Assembly (NCBI RefSeq): GCF_029433105.1
Contig: NZ_JARNTW010000020.1
Coordinates: 60,649 to 124,648 of the forward strand
Direction of reading: 5' to 3'
DNA from: Runella sp. MFBS21
GTDB taxonomy: Bacteria; Bacteroidota; Bacteroidia; Cytophagales; Spirosomataceae
Length of the DNA: 64,000 nt
The translations under genes and the position numbers were made by a program. This document shows positions 8,987 to 17,678 of this stretch, piece after piece (the first letter of the stretch is position 1; every line of letters starts with the position of its first letter). Under the pieces are notes generated by a model. That model was not told the origin of the DNA. It worked only from the letters and a program-made list of their open reading frames with translations, and searched no databases.

Positions 8987-10198
8987 TTAAAAAGTAACTT
9001 TGACGGTTATTTTTTCATTACCTCTCTCCACTTCTGCCTCTACCGTTTGCCCTTTTTCAAATTTTCCCAAGGCTCCCATATAATCATAGATTGTATTAAG
9101 AGTGTATTTGCCTAAAGTCAGGATTAGGTCGCCACCTTTGATACCTGCGGCTTCGGCGGGTCGGTTTTTTGAAACGCCATCAACTTTGATTCCCGGACCA
9201 TTAAACGAATAGTCGAGCAGTAAGCCCATGGTCACTTTAAAACTCATATTGCGCGCCATTGGCATGGCTGTTTCGCGGTATTCTAATCGGTTGGGAAGTT
9301 TGTCGATAGTATTGATAATCGCCGTTACCGCATTCAAAATCTTGGCTTCTCCTTTGAAATTGATAAGGTGGGTGTCGTCGCTGGGGCGGTGGTAGTCTGA
9401 ATGAACTCCCGTGAAGAAAAATAATACTGGTATGCGTTTGGTATAAAAAGATGTATGGTCAGAAGCTCCTGCCCCCGAAGAATCAATTTTAAACGCCATT
9501 TTTTCTTTAGCCATTACGGTCGGAATCGCTTCTCCCCAAGTAGGGCTTGTACCCCAGCCTCCAATGGTGATTGGCTTGGCTTCGTCAAAACGTCCAATCA
9601 TGTCAAAATTGAGCATAAAGTTTACTTTGGATAAATCAATGGTGGGGTTGTTGGCGTAGTATTTGGAACCAAGTAGCCCAAGTTCTTCGGCCGAAAAACA
9701 AATAAAAAGGAAATTGTGAGCTTCTTTGATGTTGTTTTTGGCATAGTAACGCGCGAGTTCAAGCACGCCAGCCACTCCAGAGGCGTTGTCGTCAGCCCCA
9801 TTATGAACTTTACCTTTGGCATTGGCATCCAATGAACCTCGTTGAAATCCTTCGCCCAAATGGTCATAGTGGGCACCGATGATGATAGTTCGGTCAGCAC
9901 CATTGTCGAGGTAAGCTACTACATTGCGCGCGTCTAGTACATGTACGGTATCGATGTTGGCCTTAAAAACTTGCTCAAACCCATTGGTACCTTTGGGGGA
10001 AAGACCGATTTCTTTAAAAAAATTGGCAATGTATTCAGCGGCTTTTTGCTCGTCTTTGGTACCTGTACCACGCCCTTTAAGTTCGTCGGAAGCCAAAAAA
10101 CTAATATGTTTTTCTACATTTTTGGCAGAGATAGATTGGGCTTGCGCTATTGATTGACAACCCATTAATACACTCAAAATAAAGGCATACTTTTTCAT
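8987..10198 (-). CDS. Secreted M28 family aminopeptidase with PDZ domain
   Basis: This is a 403-residue exported zinc peptidase. The signal peptide ends AQAQ at about residue 20. The M28 catalytic domain shows the zinc ligands and catalytic residues in order: GAHYDHLG, NGADDNASGV, FSAEELGLLGS, NFDMIGR and HSDYHRPSDD. The C-terminal ~90 residues form a PDZ-like domain with GLLLDYSFNGPGIKV and AAGIKGGDLILTLG. The enzyme should remove N-terminal residues from peptides in the periplasm or outside the cell. It is preceded by mscS on the same strand with only 28 bp between them, so the two are probably co-transcribed. Confidence 0.92.
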   Translation of the reverse strand: MKKYAFILSVLMGCQSIAQAQSISAKNVEKHISFLASDELKGRGTGTKDEQKAAEYIANFFKEIGLSPKGTNGFEQVFKANIDTVHVLDARNVVAYLDNGADRTIIIGAHYDHLGEGFQRGSLDANAKGKVHNGADDNASGVAGVLELARYYAKNNIKEAHNFLFICFSAEELGLLGSKYYANNPTIDLSKVNFMLNFDMIGRFDEAKPITIGGWGTSPTWGEAIPTVMAKEKMAFKIDSSGAGASDHTSFYTKRIPVLFFFTGVHSDYHRPSDDTHLINFKGEAKILNAVTAIINTIDKLPNRLEYRETAMPMARNMSFKVTMGLLLDYSFNGPGIKVDGVSKNRPAEAAGIKGGDLILTLGKYTLNTIYDYMGALGKFEKGQTVEAEVERGNEKITVKVTF

Positions 10199-10226
10199 AT
10201 CTATTATTTAAAAATCAAAGTTGAGA

Positions 10227-11348
10227 CTAAATTTTTACGCTTTCTGATTCGCGGATAAAAAGATTTCGTGTCGGATAAGCAAATGTAGCACCGTATTGGT
10301 GTACAATCTCGATGATTTTGAAGTTTATTTCTTCTTTGGTTTCAATAAAAATCCGCCAAAGTGAAGTATGGACATGGTAAATGACCAGAATATCTAGTGA
10401 GCTTTCACCGAGGTTTTCTAAGCGGACAGTGGGGGGTTTGGAATTGGTAAGCGTATGGGATTCTAAATAAGACCGAATAGATTCTATAATTTGGGAAAGA
10501 GTTTCGGGCGAAGTATCAAATGAAAGCCTAACGTAATATTTGGCTCTACGATAACTCCTCTGCGTTATGTTTTCGAGGGCTTGGGTAGTAAGCAGGCGAT
10601 TGGGTACGGTGATAAGACTACCATCTTCGGAGCGAATGCGCGAACTTCGAAAGCCGATTTGTTCGATATCGCCCGAAATTTTGTCAAGTACAATGCTATC
10701 ACCTACCACAAAGGGGCGTTCGAGCATGATGGCCACCGAAGCAATGAGGTTTTCGAGTGTCTCGCGAGCGGCCAAAGCTATCACCAATCCCCCAATTCCC
10801 AGACTTGTAATGAGCGCCCATACATTGACTTCATATACTTTGTGCAGAATGGTGAAAAAACTGGTTAAAGTCCAAATGATAATGATGATATCTTTGAAAA
10901 AAGGAACAAGCTGGTCATCAATAGGACTAGGAGTAGAGGCGGCTTTTTGCTTGAAAATAAGCGCAATAAATTTAATGACTCGGATACCCAACCAGCCAAT
11001 CGTAGCTCCTAAAACACTGAAAAATAAACGTTCGATAACCATGAGCCAGCCAAATTTATCAGCAGGTTTCCACGCCCAATGAGTAGGTATTGTTAAGTGC
11101 CTGAAAGCCAAAAATAAAACCACTAATGTGATAAGTACCTCAAAAGGACGACGGGTGAGTCGGACAAAATCAGCTAAAGGGATATTGCCAGATTCGCTTT
11201 TGATAAAACGGTAAATCATTCGAGTAATCGTAAATGATAACCCTCTCCTAATCAATACTCCTAGTCCTAGGATACCAACAAACCAAAGTATATCCCGGAT
11301 TGTATTTTCTAAAATGGTGTAGTCAAGCCACCTTGGCAGATTTTCCAT
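10227..11348 (-). CDS. MscS family small-conductance mechanosensitive channel
   Basis: This is a 373-residue inner membrane protein with about four to five predicted transmembrane segments. The pore-lining helix and beta domain are recognisable: ITSLGIGGLVIALAARETLENLIA, then RPFVVGDSIVLD, then EDGSLITVPNRLL. The C-terminal cytoplasmic alpha/beta domain follows. MscS channels release solutes under hypo-osmotic shock. This length, with extra N-terminal helices, is common for Bacteroidota members. The start at 11348 is an ATG and faces the coaX promoter region. Confidence 0.9.
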   Translation of the reverse strand: MENLPRWLDYTILENTIRDILWFVGILGLGVLIRRGLSFTITRMIYRFIKSESGNIPLADFVRLTRRPFEVLITLVVLFLAFRHLTIPTHWAWKPADKFGWLMVIERLFFSVLGATIGWLGIRVIKFIALIFKQKAASTPSPIDDQLVPFFKDIIIIIWTLTSFFTILHKVYEVNVWALITSLGIGGLVIALAARETLENLIASVAIMLERPFVVGDSIVLDKISGDIEQIGFRSSRIRSEDGSLITVPNRLLTTQALENITQRSYRRAKYYVRLSFDTSPETLSQIIESIRSYLESHTLTNSKPPTVRLENLGESSLDILVIYHVHTSLWRIFIETKEEINFKIIEIVHQYGATFAYPTRNLFIRESESVKI

Positions 11349-11413
11349 AATAATCGTCGATTTTTAGGATGCAAAACAACAATTTTGCGCTGTTAAATGA
11401 AAAAATAACCTAG

Positions 11414-11451
11414 AAAAGCCAACAAACCATAGTTCTTTTGTGGGCTTTTTT
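11414..11451 (+). terminator. Terminator-like hairpin in the mscS-coaX divergent gap
   Basis: AAAAGCC-ACAAA (11414-11426) pairs with TTTGTGGGCTTTT (11437-11449) with one mismatch and runs into Ts. It lies 34 bases upstream of coaX between divergent genes, where a terminator is not expected; it may be an attenuator. Confidence 0.5.
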
Positions 11452-11484
11452 AGAATGGATTGCTTTGAGAGAATATAATAAAAT

Positions 11485-12219
11485 ATGAATGCTGCTATTG
11501 ACCTTGGAAATACATTTGCAAAAATAGGATGGTTTGAAGGAAGTACATTGATACGTGCTCAATACAAAATCCCTTTTGATGCCTTAACAAATATCTTACT
11601 GGAAGAATTGCCCGAAAAGGCGATTTTATCTTCAACCAGCCACGATACTGGAATATATGCCTTAACCTTGCAACAAAAAGGAGTAAATACATTACAGCTT
11701 GCATCCGATACACCACTGCCAATCCAAAAGGAATATGATACACCCCAAACCTTAGGGGCTGACCGTTTAGCGGCGGCAGTAGGTGCCAATGGTTTGTTTC
11801 CAAATGACAACTGTCTAGTGATCGATATGGGGACATGCATTACTTACGATTGGGTGAGTGCAGAGGCAGTTTTTCGAGGAGGAATAATTTCTCCGGGGTT
11901 TCGTATGCGATTTCAAGCGATGCACTCGTTTACAAAGAGGTTACCTTTGATTGAAATGGAAGAAGCTACTTATTTTATGTCTTTACCATTTGTAGGAAAA
12001 AGTACCCGTACAGCTATGCAAAGTGGCGTTTTCAATGGATTGTTAGCCGAAATGGAAGGGGTAATTGCTCGCTATCGCCACGAATATGGCGAATGCCGCG
12101 TAGTATTATGCGGAGGAGACGCTCCTTACTTTGAAAGTCTACTTAAAAATCGCATCTTTGCGGCTCCAAATCTAGTTTTGATGGGTTTGAATCGAATTTT
12201 ACAACACAATGTCAATTAA
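11485..12219 (+). CDS. coaX: Type III pantothenate kinase
   Basis: This is a 244-residue CoaX, which phosphorylates pantothenate in the first step of coenzyme A synthesis. It belongs to the ASKHA fold: phosphate-1 motif IDLGNTFAKIGWF at residues 5-17, the catalytic-Asp segment LGADRLAAAVGA, phosphate-2 VIDMGTCITYDWV, and the GGIISPGFRMR loop. Its stop codon overlaps the start of the following outer-membrane-protein gene by 11 bp, so translation is likely coupled. coaBC, which acts later in the same pathway, lies 10 kb away on the other strand. Confidence 0.95.
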   Translation: MNAAIDLGNTFAKIGWFEGSTLIRAQYKIPFDALTNILLEELPEKAILSSTSHDTGIYALTLQQKGVNTLQLASDTPLPIQKEYDTPQTLGADRLAAAVGANGLFPNDNCLVIDMGTCITYDWVSAEAVFRGGIISPGFRMRFQAMHSFTKRLPLIEMEEATYFMSLPFVGKSTRTAMQSGVFNGLLAEMEGVIARYRHEYGECRVVLCGGDAPYFESLLKNRIFAAPNLVLMGLNRILQHNVN

Positions 12220-13495
12220 CAAAAAGAGTAAGCTTCTTAAGTGGAGTTGGGTAGTAGGGGCAGTTTGTTTAGTACAAACCTCTAGTTTTGCGCAAGGTCT
12301 AGGCAATTCTCCTTATTCGGCCATTGGTATCGGAGAACTCCTAAGTAAGGGCTACGCTCCCGCCAATGGAATGGGAGATGCAGGCGTAAGCAATGCCAAT
12401 CCGCTCTATATCAATTCTCTAAACCCTGCTTTGTTGGCTCGAAACCGCTACACCATGTTTGATGTTGGAGTAGTAGGCCAATACAAAGGAATCCAAGACA
12501 GCCGCCAAAGTCAGCGTGATTTTGGTGGGAATTTAGCTTATTTGGCATTGTCGTTTCCTGTTGCCCCCAAATGGTCTTCTGGTATTAGTCTCAAACCCTA
12601 CAGTTTTGTAAATCATCAACAAAATTCCTATGGGCGTATTGGAAATTCTATTTATGAAGCTCAATATGTGTATAGTGGTAAAGGTGGTCTCAACCAGATT
12701 AATTGGATGAATGGTTTTCAAGTGACCAAAAACCTTAATTTAGGTTTTGATGCTACCATGCTTTTCGGAAACTTTAACCAAAGTGTTACATCTCAGCTTC
12801 GTATTGGTGATAGTCGCGACTATATCGTAAGTCGTGATGATAGGTTGAATTTTAATGATTTTAATTTTAGAGCGGGAGCGGCTTGGCGTCAAAAGTTAAA
12901 AGGAGATCACTTCCTGAATTTCGGAGCTACTTATAGCCTTCAATCAAATGTCGCTACTGTTCGCAACACCACTTTAGAGGTACTCAACAGTGCAAATCGT
13001 CCTATCACTAATCCCGACACAATCACCCAAGCAAACTTATCTATTAAGCTTCCTACAACTTGGCGCGTGGGCATAAGCTATGAATACCTCTATCGTTTGA
13101 CGGTAAACTTAGACTATGAACGTCAAAATTGGTCGCAGTATGTGGGCGTGTCAGGCAACAACGAATCTATGCGTGATGGACAAAGCTACCATATTGGATT
13201 GGAATATCTTCCTAAATATAATTCGACAAAGTATTGGGATTTGGTGTATTATCGTGCTGGTTTTACTTTTAACAAAACTCCTTGGGTCATTACGGGTACA
13301 AATATTGATGATATGAGCGTATCTTTTGGTCTTTCGCTACCGGTAGGACAAGGTTTTACCAATCTCATTAATATTTCGTTTGTTGCGGGGCAACGGGGTA
13401 CAGTCTCCTCTCAAACTTTCAGAGAACGATACGGACGAGTAACACTGGGCTTCTCTCTCAAAGACGTATGGTTCCGGAAATTTAAGGTCGATTAA
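12209..13495 (+). CDS. Outer membrane beta-barrel protein (OMPP1/FadL-like)
   Basis: This is a 428-residue exported protein. Residues 1-29 form a signal peptide ending SFAQG. The mature part begins with LGNSPYSAIGIGELLSKGYAPANGMGDAG and NPLYINSLNPALL, the pattern of OMPP1/FadL/TodX-like barrels in Bacteroidota. Repeated amphipathic strands with aromatic girdle residues continue to the C-terminus, which ends in phenylalanine-rich strands. Such barrels may carry hydrophobic molecules, but the substrate is not known. It overlaps coaX by 11 bp and is followed by lptC, which has its own promoter. Confidence 0.8.
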   Translation: MSINKKSKLLKWSWVVGAVCLVQTSSFAQGLGNSPYSAIGIGELLSKGYAPANGMGDAGVSNANPLYINSLNPALLARNRYTMFDVGVVGQYKGIQDSRQSQRDFGGNLAYLALSFPVAPKWSSGISLKPYSFVNHQQNSYGRIGNSIYEAQYVYSGKGGLNQINWMNGFQVTKNLNLGFDATMLFGNFNQSVTSQLRIGDSRDYIVSRDDRLNFNDFNFRAGAAWRQKLKGDHFLNFGATYSLQSNVATVRNTTLEVLNSANRPITNPDTITQANLSIKLPTTWRVGISYEYLYRLTVNLDYERQNWSQYVGVSGNNESMRDGQSYHIGLEYLPKYNSTKYWDLVYYRAGFTFNKTPWVITGTNIDDMSVSFGLSLPVGQGFTNLINISFVAGQRGTVSSQTFRERYGRVTLGFSLKDVWFRKFKVD

Positions 13496-13570
13496 GTCTA
13501 CTTTAACTCCGTTTTTTTGCTAATTAGGTATAGCTTTTTTAAAAAATGTCTTGTTAAAAAATATTAAAAA

Positions 13571-13603
13571 CTTGACATAAAGCCTTTATTTTCAGCATAT
13601 TTG
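13571..13603 (+). promoter_or_regulatory. Promoter for lptC
   Basis: A TTG at 13572-13574 is followed after 21 bp by CATATTTG (13596-13603), one mismatch from TAnnTTTG. Transcription would start near 13610, so the ATG at 13605 cannot serve this transcript and a later start must be used. Confidence 0.5.
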
Positions 13604-13751
13604 TATGCACGCATACAATTTGCTGTCTATACTGTCGCTCAAAAAAATGAAAAAAAATCCCTTAAAAAAACAATTGCACTTGGAAAGTCAAGGAAAAAGT
13701 ACTAATTTTACCACCAAGATGTTAAGGTGGGTTAATACAACATCTGCAAAG

Positions 13752-14315
13752 ATGCAAATGGGAGATAAACTTTTATCTCCTTTTTGTTTTTGTATCCTTC
13801 TCCTATTGTTTACTGCTTGTCAAGAAGAAAAAAGCAAGCCTCAATCCATCACCTATCGTGGGCCGCTTGAAGAAGCTGAAAATATCGAAGTCTTATACAG
13901 TGAAGCTGGACAACTAAAAGTGAAGGTAAAAACGGCCAAACAAATCAAACTCCCTTCAGAAGATAAATTTTTTCCCAAAAAAGTATTCGTTGATTTTTAT
14001 GCGCCTACAGGGCAATTGACTACTACGCTTGAGTCAGATTCAGGTCGATATGAGTACCGAACAGGTTTGTATTTTGTAAAAGGCAATGTAAAAGTGGTAA
14101 ATACCCAAAAACAAGAACGCTTGTTTACGGACGAATTGACCTGGAACCCACATACTCAAAAAGTATACACCGAGAAAAAAGTAGTCATCGAAAGCCAGAC
14201 GACGGGAGAGCGAATCAACGGAATTGGGCTTGACGCCAACCAAGATTTTACACAATACAGTATTCGGAAGCCAACAGGCTTCTTCAATGCTCCTGCTGGA
14301 TTTTCGAGCAATTGA
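13752..14315 (+). CDS. lptC: LPS export protein LptC
   Basis: This is a lipoprotein of about 187 residues matching LptC of Bacteroidota, the bitopic or periplasmic bridge protein that passes lipopolysaccharide from LptBFG to LptA. The frame is open from 13605, but I chose the ATG at 13752 because it gives a compact signal peptide ending in the lipobox LLFTAC; an ATG at 13758 is equally possible. The body has the LptC beta-jellyroll pattern: SEAGQLKVKVKTAKQIK, FFPKKVFVDFY, GRYEYRTGLYFVKGNVKVVN and the terminal phrase NGIGLDANQDFTQYSI. It lies downstream of the FadL-like barrel gene. Confidence 0.85.
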   Translation: MQMGDKLLSPFCFCILLLLFTACQEEKSKPQSITYRGPLEEAENIEVLYSEAGQLKVKVKTAKQIKLPSEDKFFPKKVFVDFYAPTGQLTTTLESDSGRYEYRTGLYFVKGNVKVVNTQKQERLFTDELTWNPHTQKVYTEKKVVIESQTTGERINGIGLDANQDFTQYSIRKPTGFFNAPAGFSSN

Positions 14316-14397
14316 GTTTTCTATGATTTCATGAGGAGATATATCCGCTTTTTTTCTTAGAGCTAGTATATTTTATTAATTCCTCGACCAGCTCCTC

Positions 14398-16098
14398 ATG
14401 AATAGAAGAACTTTTGTAGCCCTTAGTACAAGTGCCGTAGGATTGACTCCGTGGTATAGTCATGCTTTCTTTTTTAATGATCCACCCAAACCCGCTTGGC
14501 TCAAAGAATGGGTCAAAATAAACGACCAACGTCTCGAAAGTTACCAAAAATACCGCATCACAGACTCCGACAGTCAGGCGTATGGCGGGTGTATGGATGG
14601 CAATGACATTCCAAATCCCCATTCTACTGCTGATTTTATCAAAAGAGTCTCTTTAGCATTGTCAAATAGGGAATCTGCCTATTACCACTCGGCAGATTTG
14701 ATGAACCAAGTAGGACTTGCCTTAAAATTTTTGTTGAAAATCCAACATGAAGACGGTACCATTGATTTGTTAGAAACCAATTTTCATTCTACACCCGATA
14801 CTGGCTTTATTGTGAAACGCTTGGCAATGGCTTACAAGCAGCTAGCAGCTTCTAATGCCCCGGGTTCAGAGAAGATATTGCCTGATTATAAGGCTTTTTT
14901 AGTACGTGGAGGAGAGGCATTGAAAGTGGGAGGAATTCATACGCCTAATCACCGATGGGTAGTATCTGCGGCACTTACTAAACTCAACGAACTCTGGCCA
15001 AACCCTGCCTATGTCGCTCGAATTGAAGAATGGCTCGCCGAGCATATTGATATGGATGCGGATGGCCAGTATAATGAAAGAAGCACCTACATTTACTCGC
15101 CCTTGACCAATCGCCTGCTCATCACCATTGCCAAAGGACTCAAAAAACCAGAATTACTTGCGTTTGTGCGCCGCAATCTCAACATGACTATGTACTATGT
15201 GCATCCTAATGGGGAGATAGTGACGGAGGCGTCAGGTCGGCAAGATAAAGCCCTCATCGGGACGATGGAAAGCTATTACTATGCGTATCGTTATATGGCC
15301 TTGCTCGACAACAACGGTCAAATGGCAGCTATGTGCCGTTTGATTGAAAATACCGCCGCCATGCGCCAAGCAGAGTTTTTGGATTATATGTTGGATGATT
15401 CATTTTTGTGGAAAGAGCTACCTGCTTCTAAGCCATTACCCACTAATTATGCCAAGGAATTTTTGGGGAGTGGGTTAGTGCGGATTCGACGAGAAAACTG
15501 GGATAGTACTCTCTTTACCAACAATGCCGCTTGGCTCACATTTCACAAAGGCAACGCCGTACTTCAGGGAATGAGAGTGGCAGCTTCTTTTTTTGGAAAA
15601 GGTCAATTCCAATCCGAAAAAATTGAAAAAGAAGGTAATAGCTGGGTGTTGAAAAGCAAACTCGAAGGGCCTTATTTTCAGCCAATTGCCAAGGAAGAAA
15701 TTGCGGCAGACGGAGATTGGGAAAAAATGCCAAAAAGCAAGCGTCGCCAGAGTGAAATTCAGTACCTTGAATCTATAGTAAGAATAACAGAAGGTGATAA
15801 TGGCTTGGAAGTGGATATTCAAATGCAAGGAACCGACGGCGTACCTGTATCTTTAGAATTGATTTTTAGAGCAGGGGGTGTCTTGTCGGGAGTCATCAAT
15901 CATCCTAATAAAGAAAAAGCGTATCTTTTGACTGCCACAAACGGAACTTATCAATTAAAAGGTGATACGATTACCTTTGGGCCAGGTAAAGCTTTGCACA
16001 AAAACGTCCAACTCCGTGGCGCATTACCAGCGGTAGATGCCCCTACGGTGTATCTTACTGGCTTTACTCCTTTTAAGCATACTATCAGAATATCATAA
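14398..16098 (+). CDS. Heparinase II/III-like secreted protein
   Basis: This is a 566-residue protein with a probable signal peptide: an NRR motif near the start, then a hydrophobic stretch to about residue 24, which resembles a Tat-type leader. The N-terminal two thirds are helical, as in an alpha/alpha toroid. The phrase TPNHRWVVSAALTKL followed by DMDADGQYNERSTYIYSPLTN looks like the Asn/His/Tyr active-site region of polysaccharide lyases. The last third is beta-rich, as in the heparinase II/III C-terminal sandwich. It probably cleaves or binds an acidic polysaccharide, but the substrate is unknown. Its 3' end overlaps the converging cytochrome gene by 6 bp. Confidence 0.6.
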   Translation: MNRRTFVALSTSAVGLTPWYSHAFFFNDPPKPAWLKEWVKINDQRLESYQKYRITDSDSQAYGGCMDGNDIPNPHSTADFIKRVSLALSNRESAYYHSADLMNQVGLALKFLLKIQHEDGTIDLLETNFHSTPDTGFIVKRLAMAYKQLAASNAPGSEKILPDYKAFLVRGGEALKVGGIHTPNHRWVVSAALTKLNELWPNPAYVARIEEWLAEHIDMDADGQYNERSTYIYSPLTNRLLITIAKGLKKPELLAFVRRNLNMTMYYVHPNGEIVTEASGRQDKALIGTMESYYYAYRYMALLDNNGQMAAMCRLIENTAAMRQAEFLDYMLDDSFLWKELPASKPLPTNYAKEFLGSGLVRIRRENWDSTLFTNNAAWLTFHKGNAVLQGMRVAASFFGKGQFQSEKIEKEGNSWVLKSKLEGPYFQPIAKEEIAADGDWEKMPKSKRRQSEIQYLESIVRITEGDNGLEVDIQMQGTDGVPVSLELIFRAGGVLSGVINHPNKEKAYLLTATNGTYQLKGDTITFGPGKALHKNVQLRGALPAVDAPTVYLTGFTPFKHTIRIS

Positions 16099-16533
16099 AG
16101 AAGGAGTACATTCTTCGAGGGCGTTTTGCACCGTATCAATCGTCGTAATACTCGTTTCTTTACCCCAAGTATTGTAAAGATAAGTAGTAATTTCTGCAAT
16201 TTCTAGTTCTTTGAGGGATGGATTGGCGGGCATAGGACGGTCAAACTTTTTACCGTTGACGGTCATTGGTTGATGAATTCCGTATTTAATCCAACATATG
16301 ACCTGCTCTTTGTTTTTGAGATGCTCAAGCGAGATGGCAGGATACAGGTTTTCTAATCCTTTACCATCTCGCTGATGGCAATTGGCGCAGTGAGTGTCAA
16401 ACAATGAAAAACCTTCGGCAAGATATTGGTCTCGCTTAACACGCTCTTGGTCTTGGCAGGATGTAATGCTTATCCACACAACCAAAGCCATTAACGTAGG
16501 GTATTTCGAAAATTGGGAGATTTTATTGGGCAT
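16093..16533 (-). CDS. Class I c-type cytochrome lipoprotein
   Basis: This is a small periplasmic monohaem cytochrome of about 146 residues. The ATG at 16533 starts a signal peptide ending in a lipobox-like SITSC; the frame extends to a TTG at 16560. Haem is attached through CANCH within FDTHCANCHQRDGKGL, and the distal Met is probably in RPMPANPSL. The gene overlaps the end of the SCO gene by 11 bp and is surely co-transcribed with it. It may pass electrons to a terminal oxidase; the SCO neighbour, a copper-delivery protein, supports a respiratory role. Confidence 0.88.
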   Translation of the reverse strand: MPNKISQFSKYPTLMALVVWISITSCQDQERVKRDQYLAEGFSLFDTHCANCHQRDGKGLENLYPAISLEHLKNKEQVICWIKYGIHQPMTVNGKKFDRPMPANPSLKELEIAEITTYLYNTWGKETSITTIDTVQNALEECTPSL

Positions 16534-17167
16534 TTTTGTACTCGGCTTTGAGACGCTCAATGTCGGCTAGCAATCGTTTGGTTCCTTCGTCGTCAGTGCC
16601 ATTGTACATTCCTCTAACGCGCTTCTCTTTATCAATCAAAATAAAAGCACCGCTATGAATATAACCACCTGGGGCTGTAGAGTCGGCTCCTGCCACGACT
16701 AAGTAATGATGCTCTCCAATGTCGTATATTTTTTCACGCTCTCCGGTTACAAACATCCATTGTTTGGCGTCTTTCACCCCCAAATCATTGGCATATTGTT
16801 TCAGTACGGTCGGAGTATCATGCTGTGGGTCGATTGTATGCGAGAGAATAGCTACATCAGGTTGACCTTTTATTTTATCATATACTTTCAGCATTTGTTT
16901 TTTCATCACCGGACAGATTGTGGGGCAGGTTGTGAAGAAAAAGTCAGCTACGTAAATTTTATCTTTAAAATTTTGAGCAGTCACTGTATCCCCGTCTTGA
17001 TTGACGAATTTGAAATCGGGGATGGTGTGGTATACCGTATCAACTACCTCTTTGCCTTCTATCATCCTTTTGATGGTGTCGCGCTCGCCCAGAATGGGGA
17101 GTCGGTCGGTGTTTTGGGAACAACTTCCCAATACAAATAAAAGTGAGACAACAACAAAATACTTCAT
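16523..17167 (-). CDS. SCO1/SenC family copper chaperone lipoprotein
   Basis: This is a 214-residue lipoprotein (signal peptide ending LGSC) with a thioredoxin-like SCO domain. The copper-binding motif CxxxC is in FFTTCPTICPVMKK, and the distal histidine lies in GGYIHSGAFILID. SCO proteins deliver copper to the CuA site of cytochrome c oxidase or act as thiol reductants. It is the first gene of a tight pair with the cytochrome c gene. The family length (about 200) is matched. Confidence 0.92.
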   Translation of the reverse strand: MKYFVVVSLLFVLGSCSQNTDRLPILGERDTIKRMIEGKEVVDTVYHTIPDFKFVNQDGDTVTAQNFKDKIYVADFFFTTCPTICPVMKKQMLKVYDKIKGQPDVAILSHTIDPQHDTPTVLKQYANDLGVKDAKQWMFVTGEREKIYDIGEHHYLVVAGADSTAPGGYIHSGAFILIDKEKRVRGMYNGTDDEGTKRLLADIERLKAEYKNAQ

Positions 17168-17220
17168 CTGATTCTACGGGGTGCTTGGCTCGCCGGATGG
17201 AGAGTGGACAAAAAATCGGT

Positions 17221-17661
17221 TTATTTTTTTAAAAACGCTTCTGCTTTAGTGATGCTTTCGAGCATTTGATCACGCACTTGACTGATTTTAGTTTTTTCGG
17301 CATTGAGCGCTTTAAGGGCTTCATCGCCTGAGAGTGCTTTAAGAGAGTCGCCATTGTAAGCGTGCATCCAGTTCATCATACCTTCGTCGGCTTGCTGGAG
17401 GGCGTTAGAAAGTGTCAGAGCTTGGTCTTTTTGTTGCTGAAGGCTATCGTCGTTTTTGATTTTGAGGAGACTGTCAATGCTTACTATTTTTTGTGATAAA
17501 GCATTTCTTAAATCCATAATCTGTCCCATTTTGGGCATTACTTCATCATGGATTGCGAATACATCTTTTTCTACTTGGTCGATATTGCCTTTTTCTTGAC
17601 TACAAGAAAAAATCATCATGGTGGGGATGAGGAGGGATAATAATAGGCTTACTTTCTTCAT
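17221..17661 (-). CDS. Hypothetical coiled-coil lipoprotein
   Basis: This is a 146-residue lipoprotein with signal peptide and lipobox-like IFSC. The mature chain is nearly all helix: two long amphipathic segments with Leu/Ile heptads separated by a short loop around YNGDSLKAL. Related proteins in Bacteroidota are annotated only as hypothetical or viral A-type inclusion protein. The gene lies 17 bp downstream of recN and 53 bp upstream of the SCO gene on the same strand, so it is probably part of the recN-SCO-cytochrome transcription unit. Function is unknown. Confidence 0.7.
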   Translation of the reverse strand: MKKVSLLLSLLIPTMMIFSCSQEKGNIDQVEKDVFAIHDEVMPKMGQIMDLRNALSQKIVSIDSLLKIKNDDSLQQQKDQALTLSNALQQADEGMMNWMHAYNGDSLKALSGDEALKALNAEKTKISQVRDQMLESITKAEAFLKK

Positions 17662-17678
17662 AGTTGTGTTTTTTGGAA

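Noticed and set aside
13605..13751. Longer N-terminus for LptC
   Set aside because: The promoter at 13571-13603 would start transcription after this ATG, and the extra 49 residues would sit before a complete lipoprotein signal.
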